The position numbers were made by a program, and so were the translations under genes. A stretch of DNA of 64,000 nt. Origin: Halalkalibacillus sediminis. GTDB taxonomy: Bacteria > Bacillota > Bacilli > Bacillales > Alkalibacillaceae. Of this stretch, positions 44,626 through 53,337 are shown piece by piece (position 1 is the first letter of the stretch; the number at the start of each line of letters is the position of its first letter). Under the pieces are notes generated by a model that was not told where the DNA came from, made no database searches, and saw only the letters and a program-made list of their open reading frames with translations. Location: positions 62,001 to 126,000 of the forward strand of contig NZ_PJNH01000002.1 in NCBI RefSeq assembly GCF_002844535.1, written 5' to 3'.

Positions 44626-45804
44626 TTATTTCTTCAAATAATCAATCGTTGCAGCTGCCATCACTTTGGCGCCATTAGCGAGTGATCTTTCGTCTATATC
44701 CCATTTCGGATGGTGATATGGATAAATGAATCCTTTCTCTTCGTTCGCAGTTCCGGTGAAGAAATAGGTTCCCGGAATTTTTTCAAGGAAGTAAGAGAAG
44801 TCTTCTGCACCCATATTAGGTTCCATCTCCAAAATGTTTTCTTCCGGAAGGACATCTTTTGCAGATTGAATCAGTTGCTCAGTTGCTTCAGGGTCGTTAA
44901 GTGTTGCTGGATAACCCCAGTGATACACAACTTCAGACTCTGCGCCAAACCCTTCACATGTGTGTTTTGTAATAGATTGGAGCCAATCGTGGATCTCCTG
45001 TCTAGCATCTTTATCAAAAGTACGTACAGTACCTTCGATCTTCAAGTCTTCTGGTATAACATTCGTCTTTTCCCCAGAGTGGATCGAGCCAATTGTAACA
45101 ACACCTGACTTCAGAGGATCAACCTTCCGACTCATAATTTGTTGAATGCTTGAGACAAGTTGAGCTCCGATACCAATCACGTCTACACAATCGTGTGGGA
45201 AAGCTGCGTGTCCGCCGAAACCTTTGATGGTAATCTCAAAGTCATCTGAAGCGCCGAGAATGTACTGATGGCTATAATATATATGATCTACGGGGAGGTA
45301 GTTTTCCATATGTGTGGCAAAGATGATATCAACCCCCTCAAGGGCACCATCTTCTACCATTGATTTAGCACCACCTGGGTCTTTTTCCTCGGAATTTTGG
45401 TGGATGAAAACGATATTACCTTCGAGTTCATCCTTCACTTCTACAAATGCTTTGGACATACCAAGTGCGACAGCGGTGTGGGCGTCGTGACCACACGCGT
45501 GCATCACACCTTCATTTTTCGATTTATAAGGTACATCGTTTTGTTCGACAATCGGTAAGGCATCGAAGTCGGCACGAATGGCGACGGTTTTACCTGGTTT
45601 GCCACCTTTTAAAGTAGCGACAATGCCATAGCCATTTCCGACGTTTTCACGGACTTCTAATCCCAATTTACGCTGATAATCAGCGACGATTTGTGCAGTT
45701 CTTTTCTCTTCGAAAGATAATTCCGGATACATGTGGAAATCACGACGGAGTTCCACCATTTCTTCATAAAGGTCATCTATTTTTTTTAATACCTGCTGTT
45801 TCAA
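44626..45804 (-). CDS. M20-family metallohydrolase (amidohydrolase)
   Basis: 392 residues. HACGHDAHT gives the first metal-binding His/Asp block; the HQNSEEKDPGGA segment holds the catalytic Glu pair; a dimerisation domain lies at about 180-290; GAEDFSYFLEKIPG supplies the last metal region. This is the IAA-amino acid/N-acyl-aminoacyl amidohydrolase subgroup. It lies 15 bases after the last gene of an OpuC-type importer, so it may hydrolyse an imported N-acyl or amide compound (inference). Confidence 0.9.
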   Translation of the reverse strand: MKQQVLKKIDDLYEEMVELRRDFHMYPELSFEEKRTAQIVADYQRKLGLEVRENVGNGYGIVATLKGGKPGKTVAIRADFDALPIVEQNDVPYKSKNEGVMHACGHDAHTAVALGMSKAFVEVKDELEGNIVFIHQNSEEKDPGGAKSMVEDGALEGVDIIFATHMENYLPVDHIYYSHQYILGASDDFEITIKGFGGHAAFPHDCVDVIGIGAQLVSSIQQIMSRKVDPLKSGVVTIGSIHSGEKTNVIPEDLKIEGTVRTFDKDARQEIHDWLQSITKHTCEGFGAESEVVYHWGYPATLNDPEATEQLIQSAKDVLPEENILEMEPNMGAEDFSYFLEKIPGTYFFTGTANEEKGFIYPYHHPKWDIDERSLANGAKVMAAATIDYLKK

Positions 45805-45819
45805 TTAAATCCTCCTGAA

Positions 45820-46461
45820 TTACGCTAATCTCTTTTTCGTTCTCTTTTCTATAATTCCTAGTATTGTATCTGCGAAAATTGCTAATAGAGCAGCTGGTAT
45901 TGCGCCGGCGTAGATTTTAATTTCAGATTGTAGACTGATTCCTGACACAATCTCACGCCCTAGTCCATCAGCCCCGATATATGGTGCGATACATGCAACA
46001 CCAACAGCTATAACAGATGCAACTCTTAGCCCTGCCATTAAAAATGGGACGGACAGAGGCAATTGGACTTTCCTTAGAACTTGTAAGCTTGTCATACCAA
46101 GCCCAGTTCCTGCATCGAGAATGTTCTGATCAACTTCACGAATACCGACATACGTATTACGAACAATCGGTAATAGTGAGTAGAAGAACAATCCGATTAC
46201 AGCCGTTTGAAACCCAAGCCCGAAGTAAAGCATCAATATTGCTAACATGGCTAAACTTGGGACGATTTGAATGATATTCACTACAGACAGAATAACAGGT
46301 GCCGATTTTTCAAATTTAGCAGCAAGAACCCCGAGTGGGACTCCTACTACTAAAGCCATCGATATACCGTAGATGACCATAAGGATGTGGTCAATCGTAT
46401 ATTGAATCATCGTCTCCTGATTTTCAATCATGTATTGAATGATTTCATTAAAAAATTCCAT
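45820..46461 (-). CDS. opuCD: OpuC-type ABC permease 2 (OpuCD)
   Basis: 213 residues with six helices and the BPD_transp_1 EAA-like loop (VRNTYVGIREVDQNILDAGTGLGMTSLQVLRKVQLPLSVPFLMAGLRV). Pairs with OpuCB in the membrane. Ends the four-gene importer order ATPase, permease, binding protein, permease. AATTGAATCATTGAGGATCATTT-like signals upstream are poor, yet GGGGATCA lies before ATG 46461. Likely takes up glycine betaine, carnitine, choline or related. Confidence 0.9.
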   Translation of the reverse strand: MEFFNEIIQYMIENQETMIQYTIDHILMVIYGISMALVVGVPLGVLAAKFEKSAPVILSVVNIIQIVPSLAMLAILMLYFGLGFQTAVIGLFFYSLLPIVRNTYVGIREVDQNILDAGTGLGMTSLQVLRKVQLPLSVPFLMAGLRVASVIAVGVACIAPYIGADGLGREIVSGISLQSEIKIYAGAIPAALLAIFADTILGIIEKRTKKRLA

Positions 46462-46475
46462 AAATGATCCCCCGA

Positions 46476-47393
46476 TTACTCAAGAAATCCATTTTCTTCT
46501 AAATATCCGATGGCAACCTCTTCAGGGCTTTTACCTTCAATATCAACTTCATAAATTAAACCTGTCATCGTTTCTTCGTCGATTGTACCGACAAATGATT
46601 CAAGTACTTCATTGATTTCTTCGTTTTCAGATACCAAATCTTCACGAGAAACTAATGATGCACTGTAAGGAGGGAAGAAGTCACCGTCATCTTCCAAAAT
46701 ACGCATATCAAGTTCTAGGATTTGAGGGTCTACTGTATAAGCAGTGATTACGTCCAGCTCACCATTTTCAACACCTTCATACATTAGAGAAACTTCCATA
46801 CCTTTTACATCTTTAAACTCATAACCATATGCTTCTTGGAACGCACGGTATCCATCATTTTCACGTTCAACCCATGAAGTGTCTGTACCAATTACTAATT
46901 CATCTGCATGTTCTTCTAAGTCAGAAATTGTTTCAATACCGTTTTCTTCTGCAAAGCTATCTTTAACAGCGATTCCGTATTTGTTTTGGAAGCCTAAAGT
47001 GTCGTACCACTTAATGCCGAATTTTTCTCCGAATAATTCTTGCGCTTGTGCAATTGTTTCATCTGGATCTGTCGTGAATTCAACTTTATCTTCGTCGAAG
47101 TGGTTGTTATAAACTTCACCTGAATATAATGTTGCGATATCAAATTCACCTTGATCTAAAGCTTGGATGATTTGTGGGCTAGCTTGAATATCTTCAGTAA
47201 TGTTAACAGTATGGTCTGTTTCCTCTTCAACAACTGCTTTCACCATTTGTGCTAAGATTTTAGGGTCCGTGTAAGTTTGGGCACCAATTTCTAATTCCAT
47301 GCCGCCTTCGTTATTTGTGTTATCATCTCCGCCGCATGCAGTAGCAAATACTGCCAAAACGACAAGTGTTGAAATCAATAAAAATTTTCTCAT
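46476..47393 (-). CDS. opuCC: OpuC-type osmoprotectant-binding lipoprotein (OpuCC)
   Basis: 305 residues. Lipobox A-T-A-C near residue 20, then a type-II periplasmic-binding fold of the QAT family: MELEIGAQTYTDPKILAQMVKAVVEEET (lobe 1) and WYDTLGFQNKYGIAVKD. Binding-site aromatic residues would coordinate a quaternary ammonium; several Tyr/Trp fall in the usual places. AAAGGAGCG precedes ATG 47393. Captures substrate for OpuCA-OpuCB-OpuCD. Confidence 0.9.
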   Translation of the reverse strand: MRKFLLISTLVVLAVFATACGGDDNTNNEGGMELEIGAQTYTDPKILAQMVKAVVEEETDHTVNITEDIQASPQIIQALDQGEFDIATLYSGEVYNNHFDEDKVEFTTDPDETIAQAQELFGEKFGIKWYDTLGFQNKYGIAVKDSFAEENGIETISDLEEHADELVIGTDTSWVERENDGYRAFQEAYGYEFKDVKGMEVSLMYEGVENGELDVITAYTVDPQILELDMRILEDDGDFFPPYSASLVSREDLVSENEEINEVLESFVGTIDEETMTGLIYEVDIEGKSPEEVAIGYLEENGFLE

Positions 47394-47414
47394 TATGTTT
47401 AAACGCTCCTTTAT

Positions 47415-48053
47415 TTAAGTAGATAATCTTTTCTCTATTTTTCCAAAAAGTAAATCAATACTTACAGCTAAAATAATCGCTACGAGTGTACCAGTGAATA
47501 TCATTTCCTTATCGTTAAAGCCAATTCCAGCAAGGATTAAACCGCCTAAACCACCTGCTCCGATCACTGCTGCTAATGTAGTCCAACTGATGATATAAAC
47601 TGTCGTGGTCCTTATGCCAGACATGATATAAGGCATCGCTAAAGGAAGCTCAATCTTGAATAGCCTTTTAACTGGACTGAATCCCATTCCTTTCGCTGAC
47701 TCGATGACACCTGGGTCGACGGATGCAATTCCCGCATAGGTGTTTCTAAGTAACGGAAGTAATGAATAAAGGAATAAAGCGATGACTGCCGGCTTCATCC
47801 CTATTCCGAAAAGAGGAATCATCAAGGCCAACAAGGCGATCGTTGGAATGGTTTGGAATATGTTTGCGATATTGAAAATAGTTCCTTTAATGAAATCCTG
47901 CTTTATTCGAGTCATGAATACGGCTAATGGGACCGTCAATAGAATGCCGAAAATAATAGCAAGGAAAGATATCGTAAGGTGCTGATAGGAATATTCCAGA
48001 ATCGACTCATATCTCTCAGTCAAAAATTCTATATAATCTGTTAAAATCTCCAT
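47415..48053 (-). CDS. opuCB: OpuC-type ABC permease 1 (OpuCB)
   Basis: 212 residues with six membrane helices and the EAA loop LRNTYAGIASVDPGVIESAKGMGFSPVKRLFKIELPLAMPYIMSGIRTTTVY. Starts immediately after the ATPase stop. Homologous to the second permease in the operon, with which it makes a heterodimer. Confidence 0.9.
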   Translation of the reverse strand: MEILTDYIEFLTERYESILEYSYQHLTISFLAIIFGILLTVPLAVFMTRIKQDFIKGTIFNIANIFQTIPTIALLALMIPLFGIGMKPAVIALFLYSLLPLLRNTYAGIASVDPGVIESAKGMGFSPVKRLFKIELPLAMPYIMSGIRTTTVYIISWTTLAAVIGAGGLGGLILAGIGFNDKEMIFTGTLVAIILAVSIDLLFGKIEKRLST

Positions 48054-49172
48054 TTACACAACCCCTTGCTTCTTTTGGTAGAACTGTAAGAAGGTGTTGT
48101 TGATAGCGCGATCATTAAGGACTCCTACTACTTCTTCTTGATCGTTCACTACCGCGACTACTGGTTGTTCAGAACTGATCAACGTCAGCGCACTTGTTTG
48201 ATCATCAGAAATGTGTACTACGCTAACTTTTGAAATGGAAACATCTTTAACAGATGATTCTTTGGATTGAATAAGGTTTTGTAAACTAATCATTCCTACA
48301 TATTTACCGTCTTGTTCTACGGGTGCATGTAGTAATTGATTTTCTAACATATAAGTAGATGCTTTCTCTGTAGAAGTTTCTATGTCAATTGCTTTAATTG
48401 AACGATCAACCATTTCTTTTAATGGTGGAAGCTTTTCAGCCTTCTGTAATCGTTCAGCACCAATGAATTCTTTTACGAAATCATTTTCGGGATTAGAAAG
48501 GATCTCATCTGGCGAACCTTTTTGTACGATTGAACCATCTTTCATAAGGATGATTTGATCAGCTATCTTTATCGCTTCATCCATATCGTGAGTTACGAAA
48601 ATAATTGTTTTATTAATTTCTTTTTGTAACCTAAGTAATTCATCTTGAAGTTGTTCACGACTGATTGGGTCTAGTGCACTGAATGGTTCATCCATGAGAA
48701 TGATATTCGGCTCGGCAGCCAATGCGCGAATAACCCCGATCCTTTGTTGCTGCCCCCCACTTAACTCTGAAGGATAACGCTTCTTGTATGTTTCTGGTTC
48801 TAAGTTGACCAATTCTAATAATTCGTGGACCTTTTCATCGATACGTTTTTTATCCCATTTAACTAACCTCGGGACAGTTGCGACATTGTCGTAAATATTC
48901 ATATGTGGAAAAAGTCCAATGCTTTGAATAACATAACCCATTTCTCTTCTTAAGTGGATTGGATTAATTTGAGTGATGTCTTTACCATCCACCATGATTG
49001 ATCCATCTGAATGATCCACTAAACGGTTTAATAGTTTCATGGTTGTAGTCTTACCACAGCCACTAGGACCAATCAGGACATTGATTTTACCTTCATCAAA
49101 AGTCAGGTTGATGTCTTTCAATGCTTGAAACCCATCTTCATAGATTTTGTTGACTTTCTTTAACTCGATCAA
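48054..49172 (-). CDS. opuCA: OpuC-type ABC ATPase with CBS domains (OpuCA)
   Basis: 372 residues. Walker A GPSGCGKTT, Q-loop VIQSIGLFPHM, signature LSGGQQQRIGV, Walker B ILMDEPFSALDP and switch H (THDMDEAIKIAD) are present. Two CBS repeats (about 255-365) at the C terminus sense ionic strength or nucleotides, as in OpuA/OpuC ATPases. AGGAGAG lies before ATG 49172. First gene of the importer, divergent from a GbsR-type regulator. Confidence 0.92.
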   Translation of the reverse strand: MIELKKVNKIYEDGFQALKDINLTFDEGKINVLIGPSGCGKTTTMKLLNRLVDHSDGSIMVDGKDITQINPIHLRREMGYVIQSIGLFPHMNIYDNVATVPRLVKWDKKRIDEKVHELLELVNLEPETYKKRYPSELSGGQQQRIGVIRALAAEPNIILMDEPFSALDPISREQLQDELLRLQKEINKTIIFVTHDMDEAIKIADQIILMKDGSIVQKGSPDEILSNPENDFVKEFIGAERLQKAEKLPPLKEMVDRSIKAIDIETSTEKASTYMLENQLLHAPVEQDGKYVGMISLQNLIQSKESSVKDVSISKVSVVHISDDQTSALTLISSEQPVVAVVNDQEEVVGVLNDRAINNTFLQFYQKKQGVV

Positions 49173-49260
49173 AGTTACTCTCCTTTCTCTCTCTGAGATT
49201 ATTTAGCAATGTAACACCTTTTTAACTGTATCAATGAATCTTATAAAACTAAAACACTAT

Positions 49261-49294
49261 ATAAACTTAAAAGTTTATGAAATTTACGTAAATT
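49261..49294. promoter_or_regulatory. twin palindromes in opuC/regulator intergenic region
   Basis: ATAAACTT-AA-AAGTTTAT at 49261-49278 and the perfect 14-bp palindrome AATTTACGTAAATT at 49281-49294. They lie between the divergent opuCA (start 49172) and GbsR/OpcR-like gene (start 49435), so they are candidate binding sites for that regulator. No operator for this family can be confirmed by eye. Confidence 0.5.
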
Positions 49295-49434
49295 AACGAT
49301 TAGGTTTCACTTAAATCGTTTTTATATAAAATAACTCGAAAATACTCGCTTTTCTTGTCTAAGGTTACATTTTTTCCTGTGGTTGGTTTGTGGTAGATTA
49401 GTAGTATAACTTGAATCGTGTGGTGAAAAAGTGA

Positions 49435-49977
49435 ATGGACCAAAAACAGAAAATAGATCAATTAAAACATAATGTTCATAATCAAATTGCAGATAATATG
49501 AAGTCATACGGGTTTCCCTCGACTATTGGATTGGTCATGGGAATCATCTACTATGAACGTAGGCCAATGACTTTAGAAGAACTGTCAGAGCGTACAGGAA
49601 TGAGCAAGACGCGAATGAGCCAAGCTGTACGTCAATTGACCGAATTAAATCTAGCTCAAAAAGTATACATGCAGAAATCTAGGAAAGATTTGTACACAGT
49701 AGAAGAAGACGAGTATTTAACCTTCATTAAGCTTTTCACCCATAATTGGCGATCGGTTGTCACCAAAAACCAAATGAGCAAAAGAAAAGTACGGGAAGAA
49801 TTGGAAAAGCTTTATGAAGAGGGGATGACCCCGGAGTTGAAAGAGCAAGCTGACCTCTTGTATACGGAGGCAGAAGGGTTTTTAGAATTTGCCGATTGGC
49901 TCTCTCGCTTAGTAGATTTTATGGAATCAGAAGAAATTTTCAAATATGTTCCTAGAAATAAAGAAGACCAGGAATAA
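49435..49977 (+). CDS. GbsR/OpcR-family transcriptional regulator
   Basis: 180 residues. A winged-helix region IGLVMGIIYYERRPMTLEELSERTGMSKTRMSQAVRQLTEL is followed by a helical C-terminal domain with GMTPELKEQADLLYTEAEGFLEFADWL, the MarR-like GbsR fold. Family members repress choline/betaine genes (gbsAB, opuB, opuC) in Bacillus. Located divergently from the opuC-type operon, it probably controls that operon and itself. ATG 49435 has only a weak SD. Confidence 0.88.
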   Translation: MDQKQKIDQLKHNVHNQIADNMKSYGFPSTIGLVMGIIYYERRPMTLEELSERTGMSKTRMSQAVRQLTELNLAQKVYMQKSRKDLYTVEEDEYLTFIKLFTHNWRSVVTKNQMSKRKVREELEKLYEEGMTPELKEQADLLYTEAEGFLEFADWLSRLVDFMESEEIFKYVPRNKEDQE

Positions 49978-49979
49978 GT

Positions 49980-50016
49980 GAGTAGCTCGATGAAAATCGA
50001 AGCTACTCTTTTTTTA
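49980..50016 (+). terminator. rho-independent terminator
   Basis: GAGTAGCTCGAT / ATCGAAGCTACTC with a GAAA loop and T8; one bulge. It overlaps the 3' end of the convergent TetR gene. Confidence 0.85.
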
Positions 50017-50713
50017 TGAAATCTACTTCGATCTTTTCTCTCTTTTCTGCCTTCACGCTTTTCATGACGATATCATGTATATATTCAAGTGATTTTTGTG
50101 TAACCTCTTCTACTGAATAATTTTGACGTTGATTGAGATAGGTCACCAACATGCCCTTCCATACAAGTAATGTCGTATCCGTAAGAAATTCGATATCCTC
50201 TTGATCCAGTAACCCCTCATCAACAGCACTTTGTAAATATAATGAACTTCTTTTAGCTAACTGATGCTGTAGCACAATGGATTGAATAGGTCTCGGAAGA
50301 TCGACTAGGTCTTGCTTATAGGTCTTGTAGTAATGATCAAGTAAATCCTCAGGAATAACGCCTAGATTATTAACAAAGATGGCCGAATAGATTTCTGGTT
50401 TTAGAAAGGTTTCTCTGCAAAAACATTCCCAACTGTAAAGCCATTTTTCAACGGTGTTGTTTCCCTTCTCCATATATTGAGGGAGTTCGTCTGTATAATC
50501 TTTTGTAAACCGCATCGCTGCAAAGAAAACCAGGTGTGATAGCTCTTTGAAATAGTTGTATACGGTCGAACTGGTATATCCTGCGTGATCAGCGACTTTC
50601 CTTATCGTAACGTTATTGATTCCTTCTTCCTCAATCACTTTCACTGTTGCATCGATGAAGTAACGCCACATACGCTCTCTTTGGATATCTTTTCTACGAG
50701 AACTCAATCGCAA
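50003..50713 (-). CDS. TetR-family regulator
   Basis: 236 residues: HTH at about 18-65 (ATVKVIEEEGINNVTIRKVADHAGYTSSTVYNYFKELSHLV) and a helical effector domain of about 170 residues. TTG 50713 has AAGGAGG 5 bases upstream. It is the second gene after the M24 enzyme (13-base gap) on the same strand, so it is probably the local regulator of that unit. Effector unknown. Confidence 0.88.
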   Translation of the reverse strand: MRLSSRRKDIQRERMWRYFIDATVKVIEEEGINNVTIRKVADHAGYTSSTVYNYFKELSHLVFFAAMRFTKDYTDELPQYMEKGNNTVEKWLYSWECFCRETFLKPEIYSAIFVNNLGVIPEDLLDHYYKTYKQDLVDLPRPIQSIVLQHQLAKRSSLYLQSAVDEGLLDQEDIEFLTDTTLLVWKGMLVTYLNQRQNYSVEEVTQKSLEYIHDIVMKSVKAEKREKIEVDFIKKE

Positions 50714-50726
50714 TCAGTCCTCCTTA

Positions 50727-51878
50727 TTAAAATAGTAAGCTTTCTAAATCCCTTGGATACTTGGTAATGCTATGGCACCCGTCTTTTGTAACAATTACTG
50801 TATCTGAGTGGCGGAAACCACCAACTCCAGGGACGTAAATGCCTGGTTCAATCGTGTAGACCATGCCCTCTTGTAATACGAGGTCATTATCAAAACGTAA
50901 GTAGGGTTCTTCATGTTCGGTTAACCCGAGTCCATGCCCAATTCGGTGCTGAACGAATTTTCCATAACCAGCATCTTCAAAAACTTTATAGGAAGCAATG
51001 TCCACTTCACTCGCTTTAACTCCTGGTTTTACTGCGTCAAATCCAGCTTGTTGTGCATCGATAGCTAATTGAAGACAATTTCTTTGCTCATTGGTAGGTT
51101 CGCCAAGCAAAAATGTCCGTTCGTTTTCAGCCCGGTAGCCATTGATCCAAACTTGTCGACTATGAACGACGACATCGTTCTGATCGTATTTTCTCGTGCT
51201 GGAATAAAGGTGCGGCATAGCGCTTCGCTCAATCCCTGAACAGGTCCAGTTTTCGTAACCGATGATATGGTTCGGGTATTCTTTTGAGGCTTCCTCTAGT
51301 AGAGCACGATCACCATGAGAGTCGAATTCCAGTTCACTCATACCTGGCTCTAGATGATTGAATGAAGCTTTCAAGGCAACATCTGATAAATGCCCTGCCT
51401 GTTCCAACCAATAGATTTCTTCTTCATCTTTGATTGCACGTAAATCGATCAAATCTTGTGTGACATCTTTTATATGGAAACTTTTCGACTCAAACATCTT
51501 TGCAAAAGATGCTGGAACTAGTTCCATTTCCAGTCCAATTGTGGTTTGTTTAGGTAAGTCACTGAGTATCCTATTTAATGGTTGAATATATGTCGTGTCG
51601 AATTCGCGGTGAGGATACGTTTCATAATAAATGTAGAATTCGTCCACGTGTGCGTTCAGTTTTGCATGTTCCTCCTCTAAAGCAGGGAGGATGTACTGCG
51701 TTTTATCCTGATAAACCAGTAGTAAAATAGGACGTGAATAAGAGATGGCGCGAAAGCCACTGATGTAGTACTCGTTGTCGGGATCCCATAAGATGGTGGC
51801 GTCGATTTCTTTTTCTCTCATCTTATTGCGTAACGCGTTGACCCTTTTTTCAATAGATGATGACTGGATGGTTTGCAT
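50727..51878 (-). CDS. M24-family (creatinase/Xaa-Pro-peptidase-like) protein lacking metal ligands
   Basis: 383 residues: creatinase-N-like domain (about 1-140) and pita-bread domain (about 155-383). The five metal ligands of metallo-M24 enzymes are not all kept. First Asp is Ser (VVHSRQVWINGY), second is Glu (GYRAENERT), His is kept (HRIGHGLGL), Glu in TIEPGIY is kept, and the last Glu is Ser (FRHSDT). The pattern fits metal-free creatinase-type amidinohydrolases. Upstream of a TetR gene; substrate may be an amidino or amide compound. Confidence 0.8.
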   Translation of the reverse strand: MQTIQSSSIEKRVNALRNKMREKEIDATILWDPDNEYYISGFRAISYSRPILLLVYQDKTQYILPALEEEHAKLNAHVDEFYIYYETYPHREFDTTYIQPLNRILSDLPKQTTIGLEMELVPASFAKMFESKSFHIKDVTQDLIDLRAIKDEEEIYWLEQAGHLSDVALKASFNHLEPGMSELEFDSHGDRALLEEASKEYPNHIIGYENWTCSGIERSAMPHLYSSTRKYDQNDVVVHSRQVWINGYRAENERTFLLGEPTNEQRNCLQLAIDAQQAGFDAVKPGVKASEVDIASYKVFEDAGYGKFVQHRIGHGLGLTEHEEPYLRFDNDLVLQEGMVYTIEPGIYVPGVGGFRHSDTVIVTKDGCHSITKYPRDLESLLF

Positions 51879-51974
51879 TAATAAACTCCTTTTGATAAAA
51901 GTTTTCTGACAATATGAACATGTTCATATAATGAACATGATAACAAAGGGAGGGAAAAGTGCAAGTGCATTCCA

Positions 51975-52007
51975 TAAAAAAACCTACCCTTCAATAAAAG
52001 GGTAGGT
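51975..52007 (-). terminator. rho-independent terminator of siderophore-binding gene
   Basis: ACCTACCCTT / AAGGGTAGGT with a 6-base loop and minus-strand T7. Confidence 0.85.
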
Positions 52008-52044
52008 CCATGTATATCAATGAGGGGGTGCCTCATGACATCAA

Positions 52045-53043
52045 TTATTCACTTAATAATTTCTCTTCTAAATCATCTAACATCAAGTTTGCTGCGCGTA
52101 CACCACCAGCAGTATTCCAAATAGTATCACTTACTTCATAAGCATTGCCTTCTTGTACAGCAGATAAGTTGTTCCAAAGTGGATCATTCGTCCACTCATC
52201 CTGAACAGACTGACCATCTTCACCTTCAGGCTTGTAAGTGAAATAGAAGATGACGTCTCCATCCATGTCTTCGATTTGTTCTTTCGTAGCACCCATTGCT
52301 GCGAAGTCATCGACATCTTGATTTTCTGGGCGAGCTAATCCAACTTCATCCAAAATGATTCCACTGAAAGAATCTTTGTGGTAGATACGTACATCAGATG
52401 GCATGAAACGTACCATTGATACTTTAGTATCTAACATATCCTGTTCTTGTAATTCTTGAGATAGGGAAGCCACACGATCCTCATAATCTTCAAGCACTTG
52501 TGCGCCTTCTTCTTCCATATTGACTGCTTCAGCAATCAACTCGAAGTTTACTTTCCAGTCACCACGTAAGGTCTCTTCAAATATCGTAGGGGCGATTGAA
52601 TTCAATTTATCGTATTGCTCTTCTTGACGCATCTTGTTACCAATGATCAAGTCTGGATCAAGAGCTGCGATAGCTTCTAAGTTAATATCGCTTTCCAAAC
52701 CTACTACTTCAACGTCTTCCATGTCTTTCGAAATATGGTCGTACCAAGGGTCACCTGTCCATGATTGGACGGCTCCAACCGGTGTAATTCCTAATTCCAA
52801 TAAAGCTTCTGTTCCATGGTTAGTTAAGATAACAATATTCTCTGGTTTCTCTTCAATGGTTGTTTCTCCCATTGCATGCTCAACTGTGTAACTTTCAAAT
52901 TCCTCTTCGGAAGCTTCTTCGCTTTCTTCTTGCTGATCTTCCGCGTTCTCTTCTGTTGCGTTTTCCTGATTATCACCACCACATGCTGCTAGAACCAACA
53001 CGAGTGATGTTAAAAGTAAGAATGCTAATAATTTACGTATCAT
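52045..53043 (-). CDS. siderophore-binding lipoprotein (FecB/YfiY-like)
   Basis: 332 residues. Lipobox L-A-A-C; then a Glu-rich linker (about 25-50); then the two-lobed type-III binding protein (PF01497) beginning VEHAMGETTIEEKPENIVILTNHGTEALLELGITPVG. It captures a ferri-siderophore at the outer face. AGGAGG precedes ATG 53043. It is divergent from the two permeases, with three Fur boxes between them. Confidence 0.9.
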   Translation of the reverse strand: MIRKLLAFLLLTSLVLVLAACGGDNQENATEENAEDQQEESEEASEEEFESYTVEHAMGETTIEEKPENIVILTNHGTEALLELGITPVGAVQSWTGDPWYDHISKDMEDVEVVGLESDINLEAIAALDPDLIIGNKMRQEEQYDKLNSIAPTIFEETLRGDWKVNFELIAEAVNMEEEGAQVLEDYEDRVASLSQELQEQDMLDTKVSMVRFMPSDVRIYHKDSFSGIILDEVGLARPENQDVDDFAAMGATKEQIEDMDGDVIFYFTYKPEGEDGQSVQDEWTNDPLWNNLSAVQEGNAYEVSDTIWNTAGGVRAANLMLDDLEEKLLSE

Positions 53044-53074
53044 TTCTCATTTCCTCCTATGTAAATTTTTTATT

Positions 53075-53089
53075 TGAGAATGATTTTCA
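53075..53089. promoter_or_regulatory. Fur box 1
   Basis: TGAGAATGATTTTCA, matching the 7-1-7 Fur consensus (TGATAATNATTATCA) at 12 of 14 informative positions. Lies 32 bases upstream of the binding-lipoprotein start. Confidence 0.8.
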
Positions 53090-53102
53090 ATACCAACACA
53101 AA

Positions 53103-53117
53103 TGATAATTGTTCTCA
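53103..53117. promoter_or_regulatory. Fur box 2
   Basis: TGATAATTGTTCTCA; left half perfect, right half with two mismatches. It is 28 bases from box 1 and probably belongs to the same lipoprotein promoter. Confidence 0.75.
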
Positions 53118-53271
53118 TTGAGAAAGTCAATTGCTTTTTGGAAAATATTTTTTAGTATGCATGTTTTTAAAGATGTGGGCTAATGTAAAGCCACACTTTA
53201 TATAGAGAGAAAACACTTCCAAAACGGTTAATAGCATTACATTTACAAAAGGTGCCCATTTCATGATTCGT

Positions 53272-53286
53272 TGACAATGATTCTCA
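53272..53286. promoter_or_regulatory. Fur box 3 over permease promoter
   Basis: TGACAATGATTCTCA overlaps a -35 TTGACA (53271-53276), with a -10-like TAGACT 17 bases later. Binding here would block the permease operon. Confidence 0.8.
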
Positions 53287-53337
53287 ATTACATTAGACTA
53301 AAATTGATTCAAATGCTGAAGTGGAAGGTATCTGACT

